In this document: piece after piece, positions 27,502 through 44,659 of the stretch
Layout of the letters: each line of letters starts with the position of its first letter
Position numbering within the stretch: the stretch's first letter is position 1
Assembly: GCA_022432975.1 (NCBI GenBank)
Contig: CM039512.1
Location: 40,541,086-40,605,085, forward strand
DNA length: 64,000 bases
Reading direction: 5' to 3'
From: Begonia masoniana
Lineage: Eukaryota > Streptophyta > Magnoliopsida > Cucurbitales > Begoniaceae
Notes under the pieces: model-generated
What the model was told of the DNA's origin: nothing
Seen by the model: only the letters and a program-made list of their open reading frames with translations
Database searches by the model: none
Position numbers and translations under genes: made by a program

Positions 27502-30378
27502 AAAAATTTTGTCCTCAAAATTTGTGGCCTTGTTATTCCTCAACTTACTTGCCCTAACTCCACCCTCTAAACTCTTAGGTTGCCACACTGAATCTTAACT
27601 ATTCTACGACCTTACTCAATTATCAGGTGACCCCTAATCACCCCTCGGTAATCTCAATTCTTACATCTCCAAAGTTTTTTTGACTTTGTCCTACTTTGCA
27701 CTCATCATTTATACCCTCAAACTTCTCTATCTTCATTTCAACTCTAACTTTTCGTCAAGCTCAGTTCATCTAATTTCTCAATTACATTTTTGTGTCTATC
27801 AAACATGTACATAATTTATTCGAGTCCTCGATGTAACCACAATCACGTAAAACTAAGAGTCTACTAAGTGAACTTCCTATCCTAAGTCCTCAATTTAGAA
27901 TTTCTCTCTATTTTACCTTTCCATTTCAAACTCATTACATCCATTTATCTCAAACCATCCCGACATTTCATTAATCATTCACACACTATCCTTGTACCCA
28001 AACTCTTACTATTTAAATCTTTCCCTTATTCTTCAAGTACTATCTGAATTTCCATAATTGATACTCACTACTCTCAATGTATCTAACCTTTACTGCAATC
28101 ATCACCAAACATTCTCAAACCCTTAGGTCTAAACTAACTCTTACTCATTCCACTTACTCATTCCAAGCTCATCTCCTAACTTTGTGCGTTGCCACAGTAA
28201 ATCTCAACTACATTACAATCTTAAACTCCCATCTGGTCATAATAATTTCCTGCATCTCCAAAGTTTTAACTTTATCTTCTCTGCACTCCCTAGCTCAAAT
28301 ACTCATACCTCTATTGACATGAACGGATGCCTAATGACATGAACGGGTTCAGTTATCACCAGGATTCTTAAATCCTTCTAACTTAGTTCTAACTCTTGCT
28401 TCTTATCATTTATACCCTCAAACGTCTCTATCCTAATTTCAACTCTAAATTTTCGTCAAGCTCAGTTCATCTAATTCCTCAATTCACACTTCCGTGTCTA
28501 TCAAACATGTACATAATTTATTCGAGCCTTCATGTATCCTCAATCACGTAAACTAAAAATCTATTGAGTAAAATTCCTATCCTAAGTCCTCAATTTAGAA
28601 TTCCACACCATTTTACTATCTCATTTCGAACCTATCACTTTAACTTCGTGCACCTATTTACCTCGAAGAATCACTACATTTCATTAATCATTCAAACATC
28701 ATCCCCATACTCTATGCTTTCACTGCTTAAGTCTATCCCCTATTTACAAAGTGTCCTCTAAGTTGTCATAATTACATACATTATAATCAATTTGTCCAAC
28801 TTCCACTGTAGTTATCACCAAACACTTTCAAATTCTTAGGTCTAAACTAACTCGTTCTCACTATTCACCCATATTTAATGGTTGAACCCCACTTAACTTC
28901 AACTCTCAACCTTCCTCAACTGCATAACACTAAAAACTTAATGAATAAACTTCTTACCCTAAGTTCTTACTTCAAAATTCCCATCTAAGTTACTATCTCA
29001 TCTTACACCTATTCGTTAGTCATTCTAACATCATCCACGTACTCTGAACTCTCACTACCTAAATCAATCTACTATGCTCTCGAAGTACTAACCTAGTTCT
29101 CATAAGTACCTTCACTATACTCAATTTATCTCACTTCTATTTCAGTAATAACCTCAAAGTCTTAGCTTCGGTGTATACCCACTTTGATTCCAGCCCATAT
29201 CTACTACTCAACACTTTCATAAATCAATATCCCTAAAATTTATTTTGCTCAAAATTCTCATTCAATGAGGATTTCTTTATCCATTCTCTCCACCTAATCC
29301 TCATAGATACATTCACTATTCTGAATCATCCACTATAATCTTGATCATTACTCGAGGGTTGTCAACCCTTTATGACTCTAATTTGGGGTCATTCTAAACT
29401 ATATATCCCGCATTCAATAATCCCTACAATTATTGACTTCACTATACTTAACTATCACTTAACTCACAAAATTTTCTAACTTAAACTTCTTTCTATAATC
29501 CAGAATAAATCTAGTCACTCTTACACTTATCGACTCGGCCTAAACTAGTTACAACATCAACGGTGCTATACTTTTCTTTTTCTGTTACTAAATCAAGGCA
29601 TCTAAGTTAATAAGTTATTCCCACCTAGGTTCTTGGTTCTATATTTCTAAGTCAAGTAACACCAAAATTTCCATGTGAACTCTCATTCGTTCTTAAGCAA
29701 TATCTTTTAAACTCCTCAATTTTATACGAAACACTAAATTCTTAATGACCAACCTTTTACCGCAATCCTCCATTGAAATTAACTAATTTCCTCGCTTACG
29801 TTTTCCTCATAAGTCCTAAGTCCATCCAAAAATCCATAAGCTAACCTAGCAACTCTTCTATTATATTGCATAATCTTAACACTCGAGTTCTCTCCAAAAT
29901 TTACTACTACTCCGAATTCTCTCCAAAATTTACTAATTACACTACTCTCTTTTGCCCTTCCAGCTCACATATTCACCTAATTTCTTTACAATCTTTTAAT
30001 GCCTCCAAGTTATTGGCTTTTCCAACTCTAAGTCGATTTCTAGACCTCCATCCTCGTTATTGATTAATACCGACACTCTTACGTGACCAATTAGATCTTG
30101 CACTCACGACCACACTCTGATTAATTACATCCTCTAAAATACTACGGTAATAACTACTTCTGTTACCCTCACAACTATTTACTAAAATTAAATCCTTGAA
30201 TACCGTCTACATCTATATACTCCAACTGTACGTAAATTTAAATATCCTACATTTTGATATTTCTGCTATCCCCCATATCCATCGTTAAACATACTAATAA
30301 CATCTTGACGGTCTAGGGTATATCCCGTTAATTTCCTTTCAACCTCAAACTTCTCCCTGATTCATCGTATTCCTAAAA
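27502..30378. other. Non-coding interior of element C
   Basis: No gag or pol domain is recognisable in six frames. Plus-strand composition is poor in G. Parts resemble each other (27720-27900 and 28410-28600 share runs such as TTTTCGTCAAGCTCAGTTCATCTAA), indicating an internal duplication of roughly 700 bp spacing. Other parts resemble element 1 and C' interiors. Confidence 0.6.
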
Positions 30379-30489
30379 CTACAAGGGTTTACTAACTAGG
30401 GTCAAATTTCTATCTATAACAATCTTATCTTTCATACAATGTACCTCCCTTGGCTGTGCATCTCCCGGCTGTCTAGAGTTTCTCGACAT
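30379..30489 (-). pseudogene. Possible gag start remnant, element C
   Basis: An ATG at 30489 follows the candidate intron acceptor, exactly where gag starts in elements 1, 3 and D. The frame runs 36 codons (MSRNSRQPGDAQ...) to a stop. I see no gag core domain, so the assignment rests on position and on the Met-Ser-Arg/Lys start. Confidence 0.35.
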
Positions 30490-30498
30490 TTTTCTATC

Positions 30499-30558
30499 CT
30501 GAGAAGGTTAATGAAATTTAAACTTAATGATAACTAACTAAAGTAAAGAAATACTTAC
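30499..30558 (-). other. Candidate 60-nt intron before gag (element C)
   Basis: On the minus strand CGACT precedes GTAAGTATTTC, and the interval ends CCTTCTCAG before GATAGAAAAATG. The donor word and the distance to the ATG match elements 1 and D. Confidence 0.5.
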
Positions 30559-30621
30559 AGTCGGTGAAGCACTTGCAGGCAGCCGGCTTGTCGTTATCCT
30601 TTGAACGACTCAACCATTTAT

Positions 30622-30633
30622 GCCTTGATACCA
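30622..30633 (-). other. Primer-binding site of element C
   Basis: TGGTATCAAGGC on the minus strand, three nt from the 5' LTR. It is a one-base variant of the initiator tRNA-Met site. Confidence 0.8.
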
Positions 30634-31070
30634 TCTTGTAACGCCCCCGAACCCGCCCCCTGCCCGGTGCGCTACTTTGATAACGTAACCCGCATTTAAA
30701 ACATAATTTAAAATAATTTTCGTAAATTATTCGACTCGGTTTTCGGGTTTTTCGATCCCTCGAAAAATGTTGTAAAACGTCCGTAAAATACGTTTAAAAT
30801 ATGTCGGAAATGGTCGGGTCAAAACATTTTGGAAATACGAAATTTTTTAAAAAAAATACAATTTTGTTGATGGCGTGCCGGGAGCCCGGTCCCCCGTGTC
30901 GGTCGAATCAGCGCCCGCGCCCTATGATTGGCGCCTCGGTCCTTTTGGCCAAAAACGCCCATTTATCGACCTTTTTCTACTTTTCATCAATTTTCTTCAA
31001 GCCAAACACCTCCAATCACCGTAAAATTTACCCACACATTCCTCGCAGGTGCTACCCTAACGCGACTGGG

Positions 31071-32903
31071 CGACTCAACTATAGTCCCTCGCAGGTACCA
31101 CCTTAACGCGACTGGGCGACTCAACTATAGTCCCTCGCAGGTACCACCTTAACGCGACTGGGCGACTCAACTATAGTCCCTCGCAGGTACCACCTTAACG
31201 CGACTGGGCGACTCAACTATAGTCCCTCGCAGGTACCACCTTAACGCGACTGGGAAACTCTATTAGAGTTCCTCGCAGGTGCTACCCTAACGCGACTGGG
31301 CGACTCAACTATAGTCCCTCGCAGGTACCACCTTAACGCGACTGGGAAACTCTATTAGAGTTCCTCGCAGGTGCTACCCTAACGCGACTGGGAAACTCTA
31401 TTAGAGTTCCTCGCAGGTGCTACCCTAACGCGACTGGGCGACTCAACTATAGTCCCTCGCAGGTACCACCTTAACGCGACTGGGCGACTCAACTATAGTC
31501 CCTCGCAGGTACCACCTTAACGCGACTGGGAAACTCTATTAGAGTTCCTCGCAGGTGCTACCCTAACGCGACTGGGCGACTCAACTATAGTCCCTCGCAG
31601 GTACCACCTTAACGCGACTGGGCGACTCAACTATAGTCCCTCGCAGGTACCACCTTAACGCGACTGGGCGACTCAACTATAGTCCCTCGCAGGTACCACC
31701 TTAACGCGACTGGGCGACTCAACTATAGTCCCTCGCAGGTACCACCTTAACGCGACTGGGCGACTCAACTATAGTCCCTCGCAGGTACCACCTTAACGCG
31801 ACTGGGCGACTCAACTATAGTCCCTCGCAGGTACCACCTTAACGCGACTGGGCGACTCAACTATAGTCCCTCGCAGGTACCACCTTAACGCGACTGGGCG
31901 ACTCAACTATAGTCCCTCGCAGGTACCACCTTAACGCGACTGGGAAACTCTATTAGAGTTCCTCGCAGGTGCTACCCTAACGCGACTGGGCGACTCAACT
32001 ATAGTCCCTCGCAGGTACCACCTTAACGCGACTGGGAAACTCTATTAGAGTTCCTCGCAGGTGCTACCCTAACGCGACTGGGAAACTCTATTAGAGTTCC
32101 TCGCAGGTGCTACCCTAACGCGACTGGGCGACTCAACTATAGTCCCTCGCAGGTACCACCTTAACGCGACTGGGCGACTCAACTATAGTCCCTCGCAGGT
32201 ACCACCTTAACGCGACTGGGAAACTCTATTAGAGTTCCTCGCAGGTGCTACCCTAACGCGACTGGGAAACGAGTTCCTCGCAGGTGCTACCCTAACGCGA
32301 CTGGGAAACTCTATTAGAGTTCCTCGCAGGTGCTACCCTAACGCGACTGGGAAACTCTATTAGAGTTCCTCGCAGGTGCTACCCTAACGCGACTGGGAAA
32401 CTCTATTAGAGTTCCTCGCAGGTGCTACCCTAACGCGACTGGGCGACTCAACTATAGTCCCTCGCAGGTACCACCTTAACGCGACTGGGCGACTCAACTA
32501 TAGTCCCTCGCAGGTACCACCTTAACGCGACTGGGCGACTCAACTATAGTCCCTCGCAGGTACCACCTTAACGCGACTGGGCGACTCAACTATAGTCCCT
32601 CGCAGGTACCACCTTAACGCGACTGGGCGACTCAACTATAGTCCCTCGCAGGTACCACCTTAACGCGACTGGGCGACTCAACTATAGTCCCTCGCAGGTA
32701 CCACCTTAACGCGACTGGGAAACTCTATTAGAGTTCCTCGCAGGTGCTACCCTAACGCGACTGGGCGACTCAACTATAGTCCCTCGCAGGTACCACCTTA
32801 ACGCGACTGGGAAACTCTATTAGAGTTCCTCGCAGGTGCTACCCTAACGCGACTGGGCGACTCAACTATAGTCCCTCGCAGGTACCACCTTAACGCGACT
32901 GGG
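31071..32903. repeat. 46-bp minisatellite of two unit types (40 units)
   Basis: All units are 46 bp and end CGCGACTGGG. Type A starts CGACTCAACTATAG and contains CAGGTACCACCTTAACG; type B starts AAACTCTATTAGAG and contains CAGGTGCTACCCTAACG. Starting at 31071 I read AAAA BABBAAB AAAAAAAA BABBAAB B'BBB AAAAAA BABA, where B' (near 32265) lacks 7 nt. No intermediate types were seen. The word BABBAAB occurs twice. Both types keep inverted repeats despite their different bases. A half B unit precedes the array at about 31041. Confidence 0.93.
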
Positions 32904-32919
32904 CAATACCCTTGGAGTC

Positions 32920-34572
<1,653 letters not shown>

Positions 34573-35451
34573 AAAACAGAATCGGGCATCAATGTTTCAA
34601 AAAACTGATTTTTACTAACTTCCACCAAAACTCTAATTTATCTTTAAAAACAACCTAAACTAAACTATCTAAGAGTCAACCATCAAATAGGATGAAAAAT
34701 ACAGCAAAGGAGCCTAAATTTCGGACCTCACATCCTAGGGTTTCCAACCCTAATCAAAAGCTCCAAAACTCAACTAAAAGCTGCATAACACTTCCACTAA
34801 TTCAAAACCCATTAAATTTTACCTCAAAAGCCCTTAACAATCTTGAAGAAATAAGGGTGGAGATGCTTCTAATGGCAACCAAGGTCGTGGGGAAGAAGAG
34901 GAGAAGAAAAGAGAAATTTTAACATTCAACCACCCTTTTCTTCAAATTTATAAAGTTAAAGTTTTTCCAATTTTTAATTTCTTCCACAACTTTCTTAATG
35001 TTTATAAAACAACCACTCACCACTCACCACTCACCCTCACAATTCCACGTTGAAGTTCTCTCATCCACTTTCTAATTTCACTTTTCATTTCAATTACCTT
35101 CTAATTTTCTATTGGTTCATTGACTTTTCAAACCTCTTTTTCTACCCTTTATTTCATTACTTTTTGACTTTCAACTTTACTTTTAATCACCCCACTTTTA
35201 CTCTCCCTTTTCTTTCACAACGTGGAACCCTCTTTCTCTCCTCTTTTCATCAAATTTCTCTTGATTTTTCCTTAGCTTAAATTCCCACTTAAATAGCTTG
35301 CTATTGTTTACCATTTCCTTTGACTTTTCAACCATAACTTTTTACTTTTCCCTTTACTTCAAACTCAAAACCTTATCACTTTAATATCCAAGTATCCTAA
35401 CTCATCTATACTAACGTCACGCACGCTAAATAAAATTTTCCGGGTGTTACA

Positions 35452-35940
35452 TAAATGGTATCTACACACAACCCAATTAATTACTAACCGAACTTCTATA
35501 ACTCTGCAGAATCATCCTTACTTCTACATTCCCTCATAAAATTTCCGCGTAACTCTCTTTTCTTTTTATCTGATATCCTTTAAATTTTACAGCTTCACCC
35601 AGAATACTAAATTCTTAATGACTAACATTCTTGTCTAACCCTTCATTAAGAATAACAAACCTTTTCACTTACCTCTTTCCTATGTCCACTCAAAATTGAT
35701 AACAAAATCTAGCCACTCTTCTATTTTATGTTGAAAAATTCTAACAATACTACTGGCTCTAATATTAAATTAATATCACCTATTTACGCTCCTCAATCTT
35801 AGCCTAAGCTATTTACGACGTTAGTAGTTTCGACTTCATTACATACGAGTCGAACTTTAGAACTTTCTAACTTAATATTATCTCTACGTCACTCAATGCT
35901 TTTCGTGCAAATTCTTGTTCCTCTTATTCCAAATTCTATA
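35452..35940. other. Interior fragment of an older related element (C')
   Basis: Non-coding, but related to interiors of element C (about 29700-29830) and element 1 (about 1980-2060). Element C therefore probably inserted into an older family member. Confidence 0.5.
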
Positions 35941-36060
35941 TGTAACGCCCCCGAACCCACCCCGGCTCGGTGTGCTACTTTGCTAACTCAACCCACGTTT
36001 GAAACGACGTTTAAAATAATTTTTGGTAAAATTTAACTGTACATTCCCGACACCCCCAAT
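35941..36060 (-). repeat. LTR terminal fragment (C')
   Basis: TGTAACGCCCCCGAACCCACC and the next roughly 100 nt match the U5 end of the element C LTR at 30637. No primer-binding site precedes it, so it is a rearranged scrap. Confidence 0.6.
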
Positions 36061-37099
36061 CCTCATGTCCTGTAAAAATATTAGAAAACCGACTTAAAGC
36101 GGATATTCCTCAAATCATATACTACTAATTACTTAAGGTCCAACCTCAAATTCTAACCTTCCTTTTTCTATAGAATATTACTTCTAATTTCTCCAAAAAT
36201 GATTACTGATCTATTCTCCTTTGTTCATCTCAATTGCCCAATCTTCTACCCGTTACATTTCTATCATAGGTAATCACCCTAGCCCACGTACTATACCTCC
36301 TAACATAGCGTGCCTTACCTAACCTCAGAACATTACCATAATTCAAGAATCTAGACTTTTCTCTACCTAATCAAGGCATCTAGGTTTCTATTTCCAACTT
36401 TAGGTTTTTAGCTCCATCTTCCTAGGTCGAGTAACACCAAAAGCCCGGGATGTCCACTACATAACCAATCTAATTTCGCTAAGTCTTCTCCTATGCCATA
36501 CCGGTCGAAACTTTTTCGCTTATTCACAATCATCCTTGATTGAGTAATCTACTAAGATAATACCTATTCCTAAGGATCAACCATTTTTCACTTTGCATCT
36601 AACTTTTACCTTCTAATACCTCAAAGTCTTTTAGCTTTCCACTCAAAATAAGTTCCTCGATACTAATTAAGATGAACACTTCTCCGTGATCACACAGATT
36701 TCACAATCACCACCTTGTCTTAATCAATCACATCCTCTAAAAGTACTAATAACACTTTACTTAAACTAGACGCTCAAATGCAATATACACCTAGATACTT
36801 CCATCCTACGTAAATCTAAAATATAGTCCTTTAAAACCTCCAACTTGAATCCTTAGCCATCGATCCAGTTTATCCCGGTGGAGTAATTTCTTTCATCTTA
36901 TCAACTCCAATCGTTTGGGTAACTTACTTATCACAACAAGTAGCCCTATATCTCCCTCCTGTCACTACTTCTACTTTTGCTGGAGCCCTAATGGTATCGC
37001 AATGATTTAAGGTATTTTCTGATAAATTCATTTCTAACTTCAAATTTCACTTTGATAAACCTAAGGTCAAATTTCTATCTATTCCAATCTTATCTTTTA
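36061..37099. other. Non-coding interior of C'
   Basis: No coding signal. Words such as AATCAAGGCATCTA (about 36382) match the element C interior (about 29592), and AATCTTATCTTT (37087) matches 30427. Confidence 0.5.
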
Positions 37100-37806
37100 T
37101 GGACTGTAGTGAAAAATAGTTCGCAAGTGTCGAGTCGGCCAGTAATACGTGATAACTAGATGTCGACCCACGAGGACTTTAATTAATATTTAAATAAGTA
37201 ATCTAATTCTAATTGAACACCGTTTATGATTTCAAGGATTGAAAGTAAATTAAATAATTAAAGCAATTAAAATAAACTAATGTAAAATGTCAAAGCAGAT
37301 AAAATAGGATTAAATCAAATTGATAAAGACCTAGGTACTACGATTTCAACAAGACAACAATTTATTTCAGTCCTTCGTAACTAAATTCATAAATATTCTT
37401 CCTATGTTGATGATCGATTTCACTAAATTCTATTACAATCTCTCTCGAGCTTGCATCGTTTATCTGTATAATTGGTTATACTTCTCGTCTCAAAGCCCTG
37501 CATTAATCAAATACAAATAAATCAAGAAATCACAATGATCACATCAATACCGTAACTATCTCTAGCCTACTTATATTCATGACATTAATTTCAGTGCGCG
37601 GGTATTTATCACCTCTCGGTCTCAAAACACCCCAAAATTCATGTAAAGATTGGCCAGAAATTTACAGGCTTTAAGAACAGAAATTAAATGTGCCAACTAT
37701 ATTGGAAGAAATATTCATAAAATATAATTAAACGAAGAACATAAAATAATCATCGTCTGGCTACATCGTAGCCCTAGAATAAAAAGTTAGTTCATGCTAA
37801 AATAAA

Positions 37807-38918
<1,112 letters not shown>

Positions 38919-39084
38919 CCAAAACTTGGTCTTTAGAACACCTCCTTCTCTGCCTGCTGCTTACCCCCTGACTTCTTTCTCTCCCTTAGGTTTTATTTCT
39001 TTTCACCCTCAGATCAACGGCTTTCATTCGTTCTTTCCTCAAGTAAATGGCGGAGATTAAAGTAAGTAAACTTTCCAAATTGAA

Positions 39085-39174
39085 GCCGATCGATCGCCTT
39101 TTATACTCGTGTTTTTCTGCTTCAGTTTTCATTCGTTTCAGCCGATCGATTGCAGTATTGAGCGATCGATCGGC
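39085..39174. repeat. CGATCG inverted repeat in solo LTR
   Basis: GCCGATCGATCGC (39085-39097) has its exact complement at 39162-39174, with a near copy GCCGATCGATTGC (39141-39153) between. It lies 219-308 nt from the right LTR end, the same distance class as the hairpin clusters of elements 1, C and D. Confidence 0.8.
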
Positions 39175-39398
39175 ACCGTCTCTGTTTCTTGCATAATTCT
39201 TCTCAATATTTCTTCTCGCCAGCCGATCATTTCTTTTCTTCTTTCCCAGCTTCTTCTTTTCTTCCTCAACCTATTTTAATTAAATTATCTGCACACTTAC
39301 ACAAAATACATCAATTCCCTTCAAACACTTGAGAAAAACGTATCAAATCAAGTGTAAAAATTATAAATAAGTTTGTAAAATACACACTTATCATGGAC

Positions 39399-41383
<1,985 letters not shown>

Positions 41384-41842
41384 CTTATTGAATTGTTCTT
41401 TAATTATCGCACTAGTTATATATGTGATCACTGTATGGATTTTGGGCTTTGATTTTTGTTCAAAGCTTCATTGCAACCTTTCAATGTTGGTGGGTCGGAG
41501 GGGTCCTTATGATCTCATTTTTTCAATGGGATGATTTTTAAGTGAAATGTACGATGATGTGCTATTTTAGTATAATTGTTTATTTATACAACAACATTTT
41601 AAATAATGTCACATTGATTGCTCGAAGAGCATGTTTTTCTTAAAATGATTTTCTTAGAAAAATGTTTGAAAATCATTCATTTTCTTAACATGTGTTGCAT
41701 TGAAAGGTAAAAGAAGTTTTACATTAATTGTATTTAATATAATATTTCTATTGAGTTAGTCACTCACTTCAAATAACCACCTCCCTTTCCAACCAAAAAC
41801 CCGAGAAATTCGTTTTAGGAATTTGGAACCTTAATTTTCAAA
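41384..41842. other. Unassigned AT-rich stretch
   Basis: No reading frame of note and no match to other parts of the window except near the end, where it grades into the U3 of element 3. It may hold the LTR start, but no TGTAAC terminus is visible. Confidence 0.4.
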
Positions 41843-42694
41843 TGTTGATATTTTAATCAATTTTAGAGTTTCTATTTCGTTGAAATAATAAAATAAGTCC
41901 AAATGGCGAACGGGAAGTTTCGTTAGAGCCCTAAGAATAAATAGGAATATTTGGTGAAGTAAAATAATTCTGGAGAAATTAAATCGAAGGATGAAATAAC
42001 GATTTGAGCTAAGGAAATATAAGAAGGGGCATTTAGGTAATTGTGGAAGTCAAAATGTTGATATTTTAATCAATTTTAGAGTTTCTATTTCGTTGAAATA
42101 ATAAAATAAGTCCAAATGGCGAACGGGAAGTTTCGTTAGAGCCCTAAGAATAAATAGGAATATTTGGTGAAGTAAAATAATTCTGGAGAAATTAAATCGA
42201 AGGATGAAATAACGATTTGAGCTAAGGAAATATAAGAAGGGGCATTTAGGTAATTGTGGAAGTCAAAATGTTGATATTTTAATCAATTTTAGAGTTTCTA
42301 TTTCGTTGAAATAATAAAATAAGTCCAAATGGCGAACGGGAAGTTTCGTTAGAGCCCTAAGAATAAATAGGAATATTTGGTGAAGTAAAATAATTCTGGA
42401 GAAATTAAATCGAAGGATGAAATAACGATTTGAGCTAAGGAAATATAAGAAGGGGCATTTAGGTAATTGTGGAAGTCAAAATGTTGATATTTTAATCAAT
42501 TTTAGAGTTTCTATTTCGTTGAAATAATAAAATAAGTCCAAATGGCGAACGGGAAGTTTCGTTAGAGCCCTAAGAATAAATAGGAATATTTGGTGAAGTA
42601 AAATAATTCTGGAGAAATTAAATCGAAGGATGAAATAACGATTTGAGCTAAGGAAATATAAGAAGGGGCATTTAGGTAATTGTGGAAGTCAAAA
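41843..42694 (+). repeat. Four perfect 213-bp U3 copies
   Basis: ATGTTGATATTTTAATC begins copies at about 41842, 42055, 42268 and 42481. I see no difference between them. Each carries the U3 word GCGAACGGGAAGTTTCGTT that is conserved in the other LTR families, so the promoter-proximal module is present four times upstream of the TATA word. Confidence 0.92.
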
Positions 42695-42698
42695 TGTT

Positions 42699-42708
42699 GA
42701 TAAAAATA
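42699..42708 (+). promoter_or_regulatory. TATA-like box of element 3 LTR
   Basis: GATAAAAATA lies directly after the fourth 213-bp copy and before a CT-rich leader (CTCTCTCACTCTTCCTC). Position matches the TATA boxes in LTRs of elements 1, B and D. Confidence 0.5.
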
Positions 42709-43238
42709 CAAAACTCTCTCACTCTTCCTCACTTCTCCTCTACGCACGAAACCTCTCCCTTTTCTCTCTATTTTGGCGATTTCCTCTCCTCCATCGCCAT
42801 TCCTCCAACGCCGACGATTCCTTCCGTTTCCGACGAGTTTCTCTCCTATTTTCTTCACAAGTCAACCTCCAAGTAAGCTCTATACTTTGGTCATGTTTGT
42901 AGTCGTTTTGGGTTTTGTTTTGAGTTAGGGTTTGTAAAGAAAATTAGGGGTTTTGTTAGAAATCATTAGAGTTGTTTATTTGTTACTCAGGATAATTAAT
43001 ATTTTATTATTTTTGAAGTTGTTGGAGTTGATTAGTGATGTTAATGTGAGATCTAGGTTGTTGAAGTGGTTGAAAGACATTAATGGAGTTTTGAAGCTTG
43101 TGAACACCAAGTGTTTGATGAAATGCCTAAAAGAAAAGGATTGGAGTGTGTAGAAGGATTTGTCCTAGCTAGAGAAGTCGATTATTTAGATTCGATGCTT
43201 GAAAATCGATATTAATGATGTGATGTTAAATGCTCTAG

Positions 43239-43283
43239 GTAACCAAAGCTCAACGACGGTGCTCGGCATATTTAGGACGCCAG
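43239..43283 (+). other. Candidate 45-nt leader microexon (element 3)
   Basis: TGCTCTAG precedes the interval, and it ends ACGCCAG before GTAAGTGAG. GTGCTCGGC inside is shared with the element 1 exon. Candidate intron 1 runs from the donor at 42873 to 43238 (366 nt). Confidence 0.5.
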
Positions 43284-43377
43284 GTAAGTGAGCGTTAGGC
43301 TTTCCGGCCACTAGCCCTACGTCGTCAATGTTGAAAATGTTGTTGTTATGAAGAAAGTGGTCATACGGGTAGCTAAT

Positions 43378-44659
43378 GAATGTTTCTCACGGGAGTATAT
43401 GAATGTTTCTCACGGGAGTATATGAATGTTTCTCACGGGAGTATATGAATGTTTCTCACGGGAGTATATGAATGTTTCTCACGGGAGTATATGAATGTTT
43501 CTCACGGGAGTATATGAATGTTTCTCACGGGAGTATATGAATGTTTCTCACGGGAGTATATGAATGTTTCTCACGGGAGTATATGAATGTTTCTCACGGG
43601 AGTATATGAATGTTTCTCACGGGAGTATATGAATGTTTCTCACGGGAGTATATGAATGTTTCTCACGGGAGTATATGAATGTTTCTCACGGGAGTATATG
43701 AATGTTTCTCACGGGAGTATATGAATGTTTCTCACGGGAGTATATGAATGTTTCTCACGGGAGTATATGAATGTTTCTCACGGGAGTATATGAATGTTTC
43801 TCACGGGAGTATATGAATGTTTCTCACGGGAGTATATGAATGTTTCTCACGGGAGTATATGAATGTTTCTCACGGGAGTATATGAATGTTTCTCACGGGA
43901 GTATATGAATGTTTCTCACGGGAGTATATGAATGTTTCTCACGGGAGTATATGAATGTTTCTCACGGGAGTATATGAATGTTTCTCACGGGAGTATATGA
44001 ATGTTTCTCACGGGAGTATATGAATGTTTCTCACGGGAGTATATGAATGTTTCTCACGGGAGTATATGAATGTTTCTCACGGGAGTATATGAATGTTTCT
44101 CACGGGAGTATATGAATGTTTCTCACGGGAGTATATGAATGTTTCTCACGGGAGTATATGAATGTTTCTCACGGGAGTATATGAATGTTTCTCACGGGAG
44201 TATATGAATGTTTCTCACGGGAGTATATGAATGTTTCTCACGGGAGTATATGAATGTTTCTCACGGGAGTATATGAATGTTTCTCACGGGAGTATATGAA
44301 TGTTTCTCACGGGAGTATATGAATGTTTCTCACGGGAGTATATGAATGTTTCTCACGGGAGTATATGAATGTTTCTCACGGGAGTATATGAATGTTTCTC
44401 ACGGGAGTATATGAATGTTTCTCACGGGAGTATATGAATGTTTCTCACGGGAGTATATGAATGTTTCTCACGGGAGTATATGAATGTTTCTCACGGGAGT
44501 ATATGAATGTTTCTCACGGGAGTATATGAATGTTTCTCACGGGAGTATATGAATGTTTCTCACGGGAGTATATGAATGTTTCTCACGGGAGTATATGAAT
44601 GTTCCTCACGGGAGTATATGAATGTTTCTCACGGGAGTATATGAATGTTTCTCACGAGA
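43378..44659 (+). repeat. 23-bp tandem array (about 55 units)
   Basis: The unit is GAATGTTTCTCACGGG plus AGTATAT. First and last TGTTTCTCAC are 55 x 23 bases apart, and I saw a single change (T to C at 44604). It lies wholly within the interval between the donor at 43284 and the acceptor at 44796, which would make it intronic. Confidence 0.95.
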
